64,000 bases of DNA, from contig NC_087079.1 of NCBI RefSeq assembly GCF_026151205.1, forward strand, positions 3,863,230 through 3,927,229. Direction: 5' to 3'. The notes under the pieces were generated by a model. The model saw only the letters and a list, made by a program, of their open reading frames with translations, made no database searches and was not told where the DNA came from. Source of the stretch: Bolinopsis microptera (lineage: Eukaryota > Ctenophora > Tentaculata > Lobata > Bolinopsidae). Made by a program: the position numbers and the translations under genes. The stretch's first letter is position 1; each line of letters begins with the position of its first letter. This document shows, in pieces, positions 21,280 to 32,152 of the stretch.

Positions 21280-24200
21280 ATGATGGTAGCTAAACGATCT
21301 CCCGAGAAACAAGATGTACCGTGCTCTAAGAAGCTGAAAGTAGCTGATGATAATAATAACAGCGTTATAAGAGATAAATCTGAGCTTGAGAAATCTAAAT
21401 CTAAAAAGAAGAATGAGAGTATTCTCATCAATCCAGGTAATAATAGTACGGTATTTTTTACTTTAAAATTGGTTTTGTAACATGTGATATTTTCTAGTCA
21501 ATACGAAACAATACCAAGCCTGTCTTTCAGTCAACTTTTTCACTGGAATTAACTTTTTCCTAAACCGGTGTCTCAAATTCTTCCCTCACTCCAGAACTAG
21601 AAGTAAAGGTGGAAGTGGACCAGATAAGACGGGAGCAGCTGAACTCGAGTGCTAATCTAGTGCGAGTGTTTGCGAGTGAGTGCTTCACTCTGCACTCGCC
21701 CAATGTTATTAGTTACACTCACTGTGGACAGGTTCCTCATATTACTGCTGACCTGTGTTCCTCTGAAGTCAATGGAGGTTCGTGCAAAATGATTATTTTT
21801 ATAAGGTTTCGTTATTTTGATGATCATAGAATTCAAGATAGGCTATGCTAACTCAGTATCGCTTTATGATGGAACGCTTGTGCCATCCTCAGTGACCTTG
21901 TAAGATGGTCATACAAGAAAAATTCAGTCAAAACAGTGAAATTTGGGTCGCGGAAAGCTGAAATTCGAATATGTCCTACCGGTAGGACATACTAAAAATG
22001 TTCATTGCATCAAATATTTCTCCGGATATTCTGCTTCCAGTACCTTGATGGCGACTTTTGTCGCTCTCACCGACCGCACTGATTAGTAACTGGTAAAAAT
22101 TTCAGTCAAAACCGCGAAATTTCTTCTTTCGGTCAAGGCCTTGCTCTTTACTGGTATTCAGTAATGAGGTCCTAATGAACTTGAATGTAATATTTATATA
22201 TTCTTGCTCATCCCTTTTTGTCAGTTTGTGAACATCTCATACGTTTCAGATTTCAGCATCGTCCCCCTACATTCAATATTTAACAGTGTAAAAGTTCTTG
22301 GAAAACTTGGCAAAACACTCTCTCAATTTGTTAATACTAAGAATAAGATCATTCTTAATCCTTTTGACAGGTTTGAAAACTGATTTAGTATTTAAATAAT
22401 GAATATTTACAATTAAGAACTTGCTGATTTACTAATCGGTGGATTGTAAATTACTTTCTCTGCAGTTATAGAATATGTCAATTCCGGTGTGGATGTGAAG
22501 CATATTATTTTGAAACCTGACAGAAATTAACCCCAGAATCAATGTCAGGTGTCAAAAAATATGCTCCACGTCCCCACCAGAATCCACATCTATAAATTGT
22601 AACACCACGATATCCTACCAGTTCAGAGCCATGTGATTTAACCTCTTTTAACGATCAAATGAGTATGTCAGTGTGGGGTAAAGGGGGTAACAAGAAAGTC
22701 ACTTCTAAAGACTACATTGAGATCATCAAGGTTATTTACTTAAGAGGCACATGATTATTTTATCTTTAGTCAGATCTTTTTTACACTTGTCTTGCATTAA
22801 AACCTTGGCTGTTAATTTGAAACTGTTTGGTTTATCAATTCAGCCAGTGTATCTATGTAAAGTCAGATTTTACCTGCTTAATCCCATCTAAAAATGTCAG
22901 GTTTGTCAGCCGGAGATGTTCGTCTCTTTATCAGATGTGGTACCAAGTACAGTCAGTAAGAAGAGAGCTAATAAATCCTGTTATCGAACACTACGATGGG
23001 TAATTTACCATTCGCATTGTAATCTTTTGACCAAAATTGTTTCGTGTCCTCCGACCATCTATCTTGAAGCTATCTGTCAAGTACTACAACTCAATCCACG
23101 ACAATATTACCATATTCTTATCATACTATCGCTCAGAACATAACAAAAGATCCGTACCAGGTGACGGAAGCAATAACGCACTTGTCAGATTCCAATGAGA
23201 TGACGTCACGACTTCTAGCCCCGATCCCCGGATCAGGAGACAGACAGCTGATGATGAAGAGCGCTTACTTACTCGCCACCAGACAAGTCTTCGGGTGCGG
23301 AGCTTGAAACATATTTTTGGAATTTTCATCGTTATAGTGAATTTTATTGGTTTTCCGAATTGAATGGGATTTGAACAAACAGATTTGAACTTTGGATGAT
23401 GCAGCAAGCACTTGTTTGCTGTAGGTTAAAGCACGTGATTGTGTTACATAACCTTTCCAGGTACGTTATAGAAAGAGCAACATTACCCCGGGAGGGGTGG
23501 GAGGATCTGGTTAAAGATATTATCTCGATATTACCTCCTTCTCGACCTGTCTTCATGCTAGGTAAATACTTGGCTGTTTTAAAGAAATCTATGTTCATTT
23601 CATTTGTATGAAATTATAAACACTTTCGTACAATAATTCGGCCGAAACTCTACCTCTACATGCTGGTTTCTCCGATTTACTGGACTATTCCACCCACTTC
23701 TTAATATCTATTTAACGAGCGCCTCCAGTTATCCCATGTATTTCTACCTTCCCTTGAGCCAGAAGCTGAGATTTGACAGCGTGACAGCACATTTAGTTTT
23801 GAGACATGATTTTATGTCAAACATATCATTATAATTTACCCACATTCCGACCTCTAGGAGTCCTGAACGAGTTAGAGATGGTACACGCTCACAACTGTGG
23901 CTGTCACTTTGTGGACAGTTCCTTTGCTCTACACTACTCCAACAAAGGACAGGCAATGGCGCTCAACACACTAAAACCCTCTAAACTACCTGACCCCTCC
24001 CAACTTGACAATCTTACTTCGGAGAAGCCTTCTGAAGATTTCGGGCCTAGTCTTGCCGAGAATGTTCCTCAACAAATCAGTGGTGAGAGTGATAACAAGA
24101 AGAAAAAAGGCAAAGAAACTCAAAATGGGAGAAATCTGATATTTAAAGCAGAAGATTACATACCGACTAAATCACTGACGCTCGATTTAAAATCCCCTGT

Positions 24201-24432
24201 ATACACGAGGCAGTTTTACAAGATGGTTGAAGACTGTCAGTGTTTCTCGTGTACCCGTCATACACGAGGGTACATCAACCATTTGTTGATAACACGGGAA
24301 TTGTTAGCCCCTACTCTGCTTATGTTGCACAATGTTTACCATGTTAGGAATGTAGTGAATGTTGTTAAGATGAAGGTTAATGAGGGTGTTTTAGCAGAAT
24401 ATAAAAAGGAGCTTCAGGAGGTTTTTAGTTAA
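21280..24432 (+). CDS. QTRT2: Queuine tRNA-ribosyltransferase accessory subunit 2, eight exons
   Basis: Non-catalytic partner of QTRT1 in the enzyme that puts queuine into tRNA anticodons, usually at the mitochondrial surface. Proposed exons are 21280-21436, 21595-21777, 22250-22370, 22622-22730, 22910-22999, 23137-23294, 23461-23561 and 23858-24432. All are GT-AG with matching phases, giving about 497 residues. Family landmarks are YTHCGQVPHITADL near the N-terminus, KPEMFVSLSD, and the zinc site C433-x-C435-x2-C438 with H464 in DCQCFSC...LLAPTLLMLHN. The first ~50 residues are a Lys-rich extension with KKLK and KSKSKKK, absent from the human protein as I recall it. The insert between the barrel and the zinc site is also Lys/Ser-rich. 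A GTAG acceptor-like site is 5 bases before the ATG. Confidence 0.87.
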
Positions 24433-25109
24433 GATTTTTTTTTTAGTTAAGGTCTGAGAACTTACTTTTAATATGCTATTTAGTTTTTATGACTCAGTTG
24501 TTAACCCTATTTTTACTGGTATATTGCCTTTTAATAGTTATGCGGCAATCTTCATATACACGTGGGATAGTTTTACTGCCATCATTTTATTAATTTATTA
24601 ACATGCCACAATTTATTAACTGGATATTGACCCGAATTTAATTCAATTTATATACGATAAACTCGCATAAAGTCGCATTTACACACTATTGTTCTATTTT
24701 ACCAAACAATGTATTAACAGATGTTTTTGAAAGCTACTGTTACTACAAACAATCGTATCATTAATATGTTTAAGAATCCTAATGTAATCAGTCGCCTGAT
24801 TTTCTTGTGAAATTTGATTTCGAGATAGAAATTTACCAACAAACTAGGGCATGTGACCGAACTTTTAAGGGGTTCCGGACTCCGGGTGCCCACTGGTGCC
24901 CGCGGGAGAGCAACGCCCATATTTGGTCCAAATTATCCCAAATCATCTTAACATGCTCAAAACCCATGAATTTTCATCAAGATTCGACAATAAATGACTG
25001 AGTCATGAGCTAAAAACCATATGCCCATAGTTGGGCATACGCACCAAATTTGATATCAATTATCAATATTTTTGGATGAGACAAACTTTATATGGAAGGT
25101 AAGCCTTAA
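24433..25109. other. Intergenic AT-rich region
   Basis: No coding signal on either strand. Short open frames near 24714-25001 look like nothing known. Confidence 0.4.
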
Positions 25110-25342
25110 CCCATTAGGGACGATAGGGTCGTTTTTATGACCCACCTTTTCTAGACGAAAAACCAAATTACTAAACGATATAACGAATCTATAGCATATA
25201 TACACAAAATTTATTGGGCTTCATTATATGTAGCCCAATAAATTTTGAGCATATATGCTATAGATTCGTTATAGCGTTTAGTAATTTGGTTTTTCGTCTA
25301 GAGAAAGTGGGTCATAAAAACGACCCTATCGTCCCTAATGGG
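25110..25342. mobile_element. Foldback MITE with TTAA target duplication
   Basis: A 233-base palindromic element with arms of about 113 bases that match almost perfectly. Ends are CCCATTAGGGACGATAGGGT and its reverse complement. TTAA flanks both ends (25106-25109 and 25343-25346), typical of piggyBac and Kolobok-type insertion. It codes for nothing and must be moved by a transposase from elsewhere. Confidence 0.9.
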
Positions 25343-25880
25343 TTAAACTTAAAGCCTATACTACACATTATGTATGATTATCAGCTCAGTATCTATCTAA
25401 CTGTGGATTCTGTGTTCAAATAATCTCAAAAAATGAACAAAATCGCCCATATCTCAGTTCGCGATATTTGCAAAACTGATTTCGCTCAAACCAATAGAAA
25501 TAGAATTCAATAGGGTTTCAATATTTTTACATGAAATTTTCAGAAAAACGTAGAATCGCATTTCGACCTTAAGTTTTAATGTGGAATTGTGATTTAGGCC
25601 TTTAAAAAAATTTGGCGGTCAAATTCTGAAATTTGCCAGGCATTTTTATGGTCATGTCATGGTTCATATCTGTGTTTGGTGACCCACAAGTCATTTGATT
25701 ACATACATTTTAAGCATTTTGCATAGTATTAGTAAACTAGCTTGCAAATCCACACTTTCTCTCAAGGTATATAAGTTTAGCCAACTCTGAAATGAACACA
25801 TGATCGGCAATCGGAGCTGTCTGCTGTACAGATCACATTACCAGTCGACCAAGTTGAAGTTAATAACTGAGTTCCGGTAA

Positions 25881-25982
25881 TGTCATGTCATGTCATGTCA
25901 TGTCATGTCATGTCATGTCATGTCATGTCATGTCATGTCATGTCATGTCATGTCATGTCATGTCATGTCATGTCATGTCATG
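25881..25982. repeat. (TGTCA)20 microsatellite
   Basis: About 20 perfect copies of the pentamer TGTCA. Frames reading Met-Ser-Cys-His repeats here are artefacts. Confidence 0.97.
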
Positions 25983-26974
25983 ATTTGGAATCAACGTCCA
26001 AAAATAAGTCGAAGAAAGTTACTTTCATATTTTATATCCTCTTGGCTCTTAGTCTTAGCCCTTTCACAAGATTTCGCTCTCCTTGGGAATTCGCGCACTG
26101 TAAGTGTAGTTCGACTGTAGTCTGTAGTACGAGACATGTGAACATGAATCTTTCCCTCCGTTTTCAAATTCTGGACAGGTGGGGGTGGGGGGTCTGGGAG
26201 TCGACTGATTTAAGCAGTTGCTCAACAAAGTTTAAACATATTAATATTAACACGATTAAGGAAATTTGCTAAGTTTTATTGTTAATCAAACTGATTTGAG
26301 CTATAAAAATGTTTGCCAAAATTCAAGTATTTTTGCTGTCGTCAGCAATACAAGGCCGACACTCCCTCCCCAGCGCCCCCCCCCCCCCCCCACCCTCCCT
26401 CTCCAGCGCCATTTTCAACGCTCCCATCATACCATTTTAAAACTCTTGCCCTTGGTAAATGATTTAGTAGAAAATAAAAGCGAGAAGGTACAAGGTAGGT
26501 ATTCAATATTCATAGTGAATTCAACTGCTAGCGAAAGAAGGGCCGGATCCTAGTGGTCCACGTAAAACAGCAGGGTTGGTGGATCGATCATGCAAATGGC
26601 TCTATTTGCATGATCCTTTAGAGCTCTCTATCTTGTATGTTGAAATCGCCTCACCATACTCCGACTCGATCCCATTCAGTGGTTTACTTATTTGACCTAA
26701 ATGGAATCAGTGCAGAATTGTTTCCTGCTTCAGCTGACAATGATAAATATTGGCTTTTATATATTTGAAGTGCTCAAATAGCCATCGATTCCACAACAAA
26801 TAAAAGTCGTAGAAAAGCAAGTACCGTTAACCGTACGTTAGATTCATTTCATTTCTTGTGATTTGTACCCAGGATACGAACCAATAAATAGACTTAACTT
26901 TTACTGGCCGGCACGCAGTGAAACTGAAAGTGAAAGACTGTTAGACTTAATCAATTCTGACGGCTTGCACGATT
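25983..26974. other. Region upstream of LDLa-GPCR gene
   Basis: No gene recognised. A C run of about 18 bases lies near 26376. The segment near 25983-26030 resembles the reverse complement of 30235-30292, so it belongs to a dispersed repeat. Confidence 0.4.
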
Positions 26975-29854
26975 ATGCGGATACAGATTATTCTTTTTAC
27001 TTTTCTTGTGGCTACCATCTTCATGATTGATCAACCGGATGACTCTGCCACTATCGGATATGAAGATTTGATGTGCCTGATTGAGGTCAGCCGGCCGGAT
27101 CATGTGGATCCTGATGCAGACTGTGCTTACCTAATATCAAAACTACCGTCCATCGGATATTATGAGCGACAGCTGCAGTGGTGGGAGTGCCAAATTCCAT
27201 CCCAGCACGATAATCTCTTCTCGTGTCAAGTCAACATTGACGTGTTGGGCTCTGACGTGACATTTAAAGATAAATCTTGGCTCTGCGAAATGGAAGATAC
27301 TCGAGTATGTGACGGAACATCACAGTGCGCAACTGACGAATGTCATTGCAAGGCAGAAGACGCAGAAAGAATATCCAGATATTACTTCTACTGCTTCGAC
27401 GGCTCGGGTTGTATTACTTCCGAAAAACTCTGTGATGGAGTGCAACAGTGCAAGGACGGGTCGGATGAGTGCTTCTGTCCTGAAACAGTAGAAATTTTCT
27501 GTCCAATTCCAGACACAACGAGGCAAAACAAAATTTGTACATCTCCTGAACTTTATTGGCGACGATTTGAGACGATCAGCTCTCTTAATTGCTCTGTAGA
27601 CAATGTTCCTGGCAAACTTCAACCTCACCAGCACCTCGTCCAGAATCATTTCAACTACACCTATGAATGTATTTTAAATATATTGGATGAATCAAGCGAA
27701 ATAAAATCAAGAGTCGCAAAAACTTCATTTTGGGATTCTGACGAAAAATACACCTACGTATCCTTGATATGCAAAAACAATTGTAGCGATGAACCAGGCT
27801 TCGGAAAAGGGAAAATGTCACATTTTTGTGACCGCGTAGTTTTCGGACAACTAACTGAACATCAACTGATGACAAAATTGGCCTTCCTTTGTGAGGAAAA
27901 TATGTTTCACGCGAGGGGACAAACTGTCCCCATTGAAGCTATTTGTGATGGCCCACGTGATTGCAAAAATGGAGCGGACGAGATCGGCTGCCCAGGTCGG
28001 TTTTACTGCTCCAACCAAACCTGGGTAGATGAAGAAAAAAAGTGTGATAACGTGAAAGATTGTGCAAACGGACTTGATGAGTGTGAGACTTGCGATTTGG
28101 GGGATTTGTCCTCATCCCAATTCCTCATACGTTCCAAGATAATCCTGTTAGTTACCTCTGTGATGGGGCTGTCGATAGTTTTCCTGAATCTATATGAGGG
28201 TGGACAGTGCTTTCTCGGACAGTCAGCATCAAAGAAGGGAGAGGTTGATAAAATCCTGCGACTCCAAATATTCGTGTATGATGGGTTGATGGGTTGTTAT
28301 CTGTGCTGTGTGGTGCTGGCGGCAATAGTCCTGAGAATGAGAGGAGACTATTGTATTATTGAGAGGGAATGGAGGGCAAGTAAATACTGCTCAGCTCTAG
28401 GAGTCCTCTTCTCATTTTCCTCCCATGGTTCCCTTATTGTTGTAGCTTTTGTGAGTATTCTCAGGTGCTATTATTGCACGGTACTCATTGTGACCAATGT
28501 TAGAAAAAAAGTTGTTGTCTTAGTCTCCGTAGTTATATTTTTGATAAATTCAGCCCATTCTATTGTTCCCATGCTTCCGTTTGCATTCGTCCAAGATATC
28601 TTTCGAACGGAAATATTTTTCTCAAACATTGAAGATAATCCTTTCTTCAGCAGGAATCCCGTGAATGTTTCCCATCTGGACCGAATGTATCAAAACAAGT
28701 TTAAATATGAGAAAAACTCGAACGTGTATGAAGCCTTAGCTGTCTTGAAGAACGTGACCTCAAAGCCACAAATCTTTGATACTATGGAAGTAAGTTACTA
28801 TGGTAACACTGGACTGTGTGTTCACAACATCTTCAAAGCTCAGAGTTCGTACAAAACATACAAGCTGACGTATTTAGCAGTGCTGGTTACTCTACTCATC
28901 GTTGTCGTAGTTACCTACTCTATGATTGTATTGAATGACAGAAAAAACAAAGCAGCAGTGGGTCAAAGTAACGCCAACGGTGATCAGGACAACAATTCCA
29001 ATGCTCTGACGATTAAAGTGGCTCTGATGATCGTAACTCAAATTGTGGGATGGATACCCCTTATCTGCACTACCATATACTTCTACTATATGGACACTAG
29101 TTCAGTCCCTCCTCTAGTATTCGAAATGTTTGCTCTGGTGGTAATACCCATCAACAGTTTTCTGAATCCATTCTTTAATAGTGGGCTGTACAAGAAGGTT
29201 ATTTTGCAAATAAAAATATTGTGCGATCGCGAGGAGGCAACAACTGTTGGCCTTGATAACAACCAAAATCAAGGTGTCGAGATGTTGCAAATAAAAAGAT
29301 TGTGCGAGGGGGCAACAACTGTTGGCCTTGATAACAACCAAAATCAAGGTGTCGAGATGTTGCAAATAAAAAGATTGTGCGAGGAGGCAACAACTGTTGG
29401 CCTTGATAACAACCAAAATCAAGGTGTCGAGATGTTGCAAATAAAAAGATTGTCGGAGGAGGCAACAACTGCAGTTGGCCTTGATAGCAACCAAAATCAA
29501 GGTGTCGAGATGTTGCAAATAAAAAGATTGTGCGAGGAGGCAACAACTGTTGGCCTTGATAACAACCAAAATCAAGGTGTCGAGATGTTGCAAATAAAAA
29601 GATTGTGCGAGGGGGCAACAACTGTTGGCCTTGATAACAACCAAAATCAAGGTGTCGAGATGTTGCAAATAAAAAGATTGTGCGAGGAGGCAACAACTGT
29701 TGGCCTTGATAGCAACCAAAATCAAGGTGTCGAGATGTTACAAAAAGAAAAATGGTGTGAGAAGGTAGCAATTACTAATGAATTTGTTATTATCCATAAT
29801 CGAGGTGCTGAGATTCTCGAAACCCCAACGAACGACACAGAGAATCCAGCTTGA
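26975..29854 (+). CDS. LDLa-repeat class A GPCR with repeat-expanded C-tail
   Basis: Single-exon receptor of 959 residues. A signal peptide (about 1-20) leads into an ectodomain with four LDL-receptor class A modules, at about 100-125, 136-168, 302-341 and 342-373, with CDG...DC/C.DG.DEC signatures. Seven membrane segments follow at about 388-407, 430-455, 470-500, 510-535, 630-653, 678-705 and 712-738. TM6 carries GWIPL and TM7 carries NSFLNPFFN. The TM3 end reads LRCYYC where DRY is usual. A long extracellular loop 2 separates TM4 and TM5. The layout resembles mollusc GRL101 and the relaxin-receptor group, but no leucine-rich repeats are seen. The ligand is unknown. The tail carries about eight 25-residue repeats. 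AATAAA follows at 29962. Confidence 0.85.
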   Translation: MRIQIILFTFLVATIFMIDQPDDSATIGYEDLMCLIEVSRPDHVDPDADCAYLISKLPSIGYYERQLQWWECQIPSQHDNLFSCQVNIDVLGSDVTFKDKSWLCEMEDTRVCDGTSQCATDECHCKAEDAERISRYYFYCFDGSGCITSEKLCDGVQQCKDGSDECFCPETVEIFCPIPDTTRQNKICTSPELYWRRFETISSLNCSVDNVPGKLQPHQHLVQNHFNYTYECILNILDESSEIKSRVAKTSFWDSDEKYTYVSLICKNNCSDEPGFGKGKMSHFCDRVVFGQLTEHQLMTKLAFLCEENMFHARGQTVPIEAICDGPRDCKNGADEIGCPGRFYCSNQTWVDEEKKCDNVKDCANGLDECETCDLGDLSSSQFLIRSKIILLVTSVMGLSIVFLNLYEGGQCFLGQSASKKGEVDKILRLQIFVYDGLMGCYLCCVVLAAIVLRMRGDYCIIEREWRASKYCSALGVLFSFSSHGSLIVVAFVSILRCYYCTVLIVTNVRKKVVVLVSVVIFLINSAHSIVPMLPFAFVQDIFRTEIFFSNIEDNPFFSRNPVNVSHLDRMYQNKFKYEKNSNVYEALAVLKNVTSKPQIFDTMEVSYYGNTGLCVHNIFKAQSSYKTYKLTYLAVLVTLLIVVVVTYSMIVLNDRKNKAAVGQSNANGDQDNNSNALTIKVALMIVTQIVGWIPLICTTIYFYYMDTSSVPPLVFEMFALVVIPINSFLNPFFNSGLYKKVILQIKILCDREEATTVGLDNNQNQGVEMLQIKRLCEGATTVGLDNNQNQGVEMLQIKRLCEEATTVGLDNNQNQGVEMLQIKRLSEEATTAVGLDSNQNQGVEMLQIKRLCEEATTVGLDNNQNQGVEMLQIKRLCEGATTVGLDNNQNQGVEMLQIKRLCEEATTVGLDSNQNQGVEMLQKEKWCEKVAITNEFVIIHNRGAEILETPTNDTENPA
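29204..29815 (+). repeat. 75-base coding tandem repeat in the GPCR tail
   Basis: Seven close copies and one degenerate copy of a 25-residue unit (start LQIKRLCEEATT, end NNQNQGVEM). The first unit continues directly from the helix 8 region after TM7. The unit length is a multiple of 3, so the frame is kept. Antisense open frames here are shadows. Confidence 0.95.
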
Positions 29855-29961
29855 CGTTTGTTTTTCTCTGATAGAGTCATTGCATGGGTTGTTGCTACGT
29901 GACTATTTTCGTCGCTGTTGTTTTCTTCGCATGGTTTTGTCTCCTTATAGTAACAAGTAAC

Positions 29962-29967
29962 AATAAA
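29962..29967 (+). terminator. Poly(A) signal of LDLa-GPCR gene
   Basis: AATAAA about 108 bases after the stop codon. Confidence 0.5.
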
Positions 29968-31825
29968 CTAAAAACTTCTGAAATGATAAACATTTGACAT
30001 ATAAAGAGCTTTTCTATCCTCTAAATAATTTTCATGTGCTATTAATAATAAGTTTCTACTAAATTACTTTCCAAAACCTATGTAATAAGATTTATTTTTG
30101 ACTCACTTTTCTCACTTATAAAGCTAAAAAGATAGAAGTGAATTAACGAATTGCAAATGAGCGCAGAGAGAATATCACGGGCGTGCTAAATCACTCTACA
30201 GTCGATCTTCGAGATTGTTCTAAAAGGGCCCCCGACAGTTGAAATCAACTTCATTCGATGTATTTTCGGACGCTGATTCCTAATCACCCCCCGTGATATC
30301 AGTAGGCCGTGCGCCATCGACCGTAAGACGCGCGCGCTGACCATTGAATGGTTTTTTAGCTCGTACATTATTTCGGAAACAATCAAAAAGTTATACTAAT
30401 CACAATGCTGGCAAGCATTACCGTCGCCCTTATATTCACAATACTATTTACCCCCTATACTATTATATCCCCTTTATTGTTTTCCAGGCATTAAGACTCA
30501 TCGAAAGTAGTTCAGCAGGTATATTTAAGTAAAAAACATTCTAATTCAATGTTAAAGATGACAGGAATAAGAAATAGTTATGTGGAGGTTTTTAAGAAAT
30601 TTGTGCAAAATACGCGCCAGCATGTTATACGAAATTAGGTAAAAAACCCAAAATCGCCATATTCAGGTGCCTTAAAAACCATGTTAAAATTGAGTTAGAG
30701 ATCTGAAACTTTGCAGGGCGTCTAGACCTCGTCCAAATCGACTGTAAAAAAAGTTTCATGTTTCAGGAGTATCGGGAAGTGAGTTTTCTGGAACCCCTGT
30801 TTTACAACAGATTGTCGTGAAGGATATATATATATGTATGTATAGACGCTTTGGCAGTCAATTATAGCCTACATTTAAGTGTCCGTAGAATCAAAAGTAT
30901 AAAAGATACAGTCATTTTGAACCACAGGTTTTAAAGATAATTGTTTATATTTTAGTTTACATTATATCAAAAAATAATTTATCTTCATCATCATCACTTG
31001 ATGACGTCATCAAATTAAGTGTTTTTAAAACTTGATTTTTGACAAAGTAACAACTTTTCAAATCGATTTTAAACCATTAAGGAGTAGTTTTATTCAAAAT
31101 CTGAGGACATTTTCATCTTAGATAATTGTCAAGCATTCTGAAAATCTACCGGAAAAGTTTCTTACTTTGCTCCTTCATAAAGATATTCGCTATTGAAGTA
31201 AGTGCTTTTTTGAAGAATAATTTCTAAAAACACAAAAGTTGTGAATTAGTATTCTCTGGTGTTGGGCCATCCCTTGGGTTGAGGAGCTCAATTTTGCTTT
31301 TTAAAGGTCTAAATTGTGTTATAAGCTAGTTTTAAAGTTGAAAATCAAAAATTTGCACACGTGGGGACACGCCCAATTTGATAGAAAATTGCTAAAATTA
31401 CTGAAAATTGCTGTTTTCACCATTTTTATCAACTTTGGAGTCTCGTTGTGATCCAAGTTCTATATGAAATCTTCTGAAACTTTGCATGCTTATTAAACTA
31501 TATATAAAATACTGCTATGCAAAAATTTACGGTGATTCAATATTGTATCCGCACGCAACGTCCGCTCAAAGTTTGCACGTGCGAAAGGTGAGAATTTTGC
31601 TCATTCGTGATTTCTAATAAATTCTGCTTTCCCACGATATTTAAATGGCATTATATATGAATTTAATGCCAACTTGAATAAGTAAAAAGTGCCATATTCA
31701 GTCAGGTAAAATTTCGAAATCGATGAAATTACCTCCTAATTATTAATATAAATATTAATGAAGTTATGAGTTTACATTTCGGCTTTGTAAATTATCCTGA
31801 CATTATAATCAAAAAGAGATGATAT
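29968..31825. other. Repeat-rich noncoding region
   Basis: No gene recognised. The block at 30183-30225 (CGTGCTAAATCACTCTACAG) recurs in the same orientation at 33150-33190, which marks a dispersed repeat. An AT/GT dinucleotide stretch lies near 30822-30843. Confidence 0.45.
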
Positions 31826-32152
31826 TTGACCAAAACCCATAATCATGGGTAGAGTGTACCGCTGCCAGTGTCTCTCTTTTCCAAACAAAAGGAAATGATA
31901 TTAATTTGAATAACCGTCCGAAAATGCAAATTGATACCGAGAATGAAATCGGTCGCTCGCTTTTTCCAATCAATAAGCTTTATATTACAATTCGTAAGCC
32001 GTGATCGAATGGAAAAAGCGAGCGACCGATTTCATTCTCGGTATCAATTTGCATTTTCGGACGGTTATTCAAATTAATATCATTTCCTTTTGTTTGGAAA
32101 AGAGAGACACTGGCAGCGGTACACTCTACCCATGATTATGGGTTTTGGTCAA
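31826..32152. mobile_element. Foldback element with ~140-base near-perfect arms
   Basis: The left arm (31826 to about 31968) is almost exactly the reverse complement of the right arm (about 32010 to 32152). Ends are TTGACCAAAACCC and GGGTTTTGGTCAA; the loop is about 40 bases. No coding capacity and no certain target duplication. Near-identity of the arms suggests recent origin or gene conversion between them. Confidence 0.88.

Noticed and set aside
25880-26272. Open frames of repeated Met-Ser-Cys-His
   Set aside because: Product of the TGTCA pentamer repeat, all frames open.
29114-29771. Minus-strand frames across the GPCR tail
   Set aside because: Shadows of the 75-base coding repeat.
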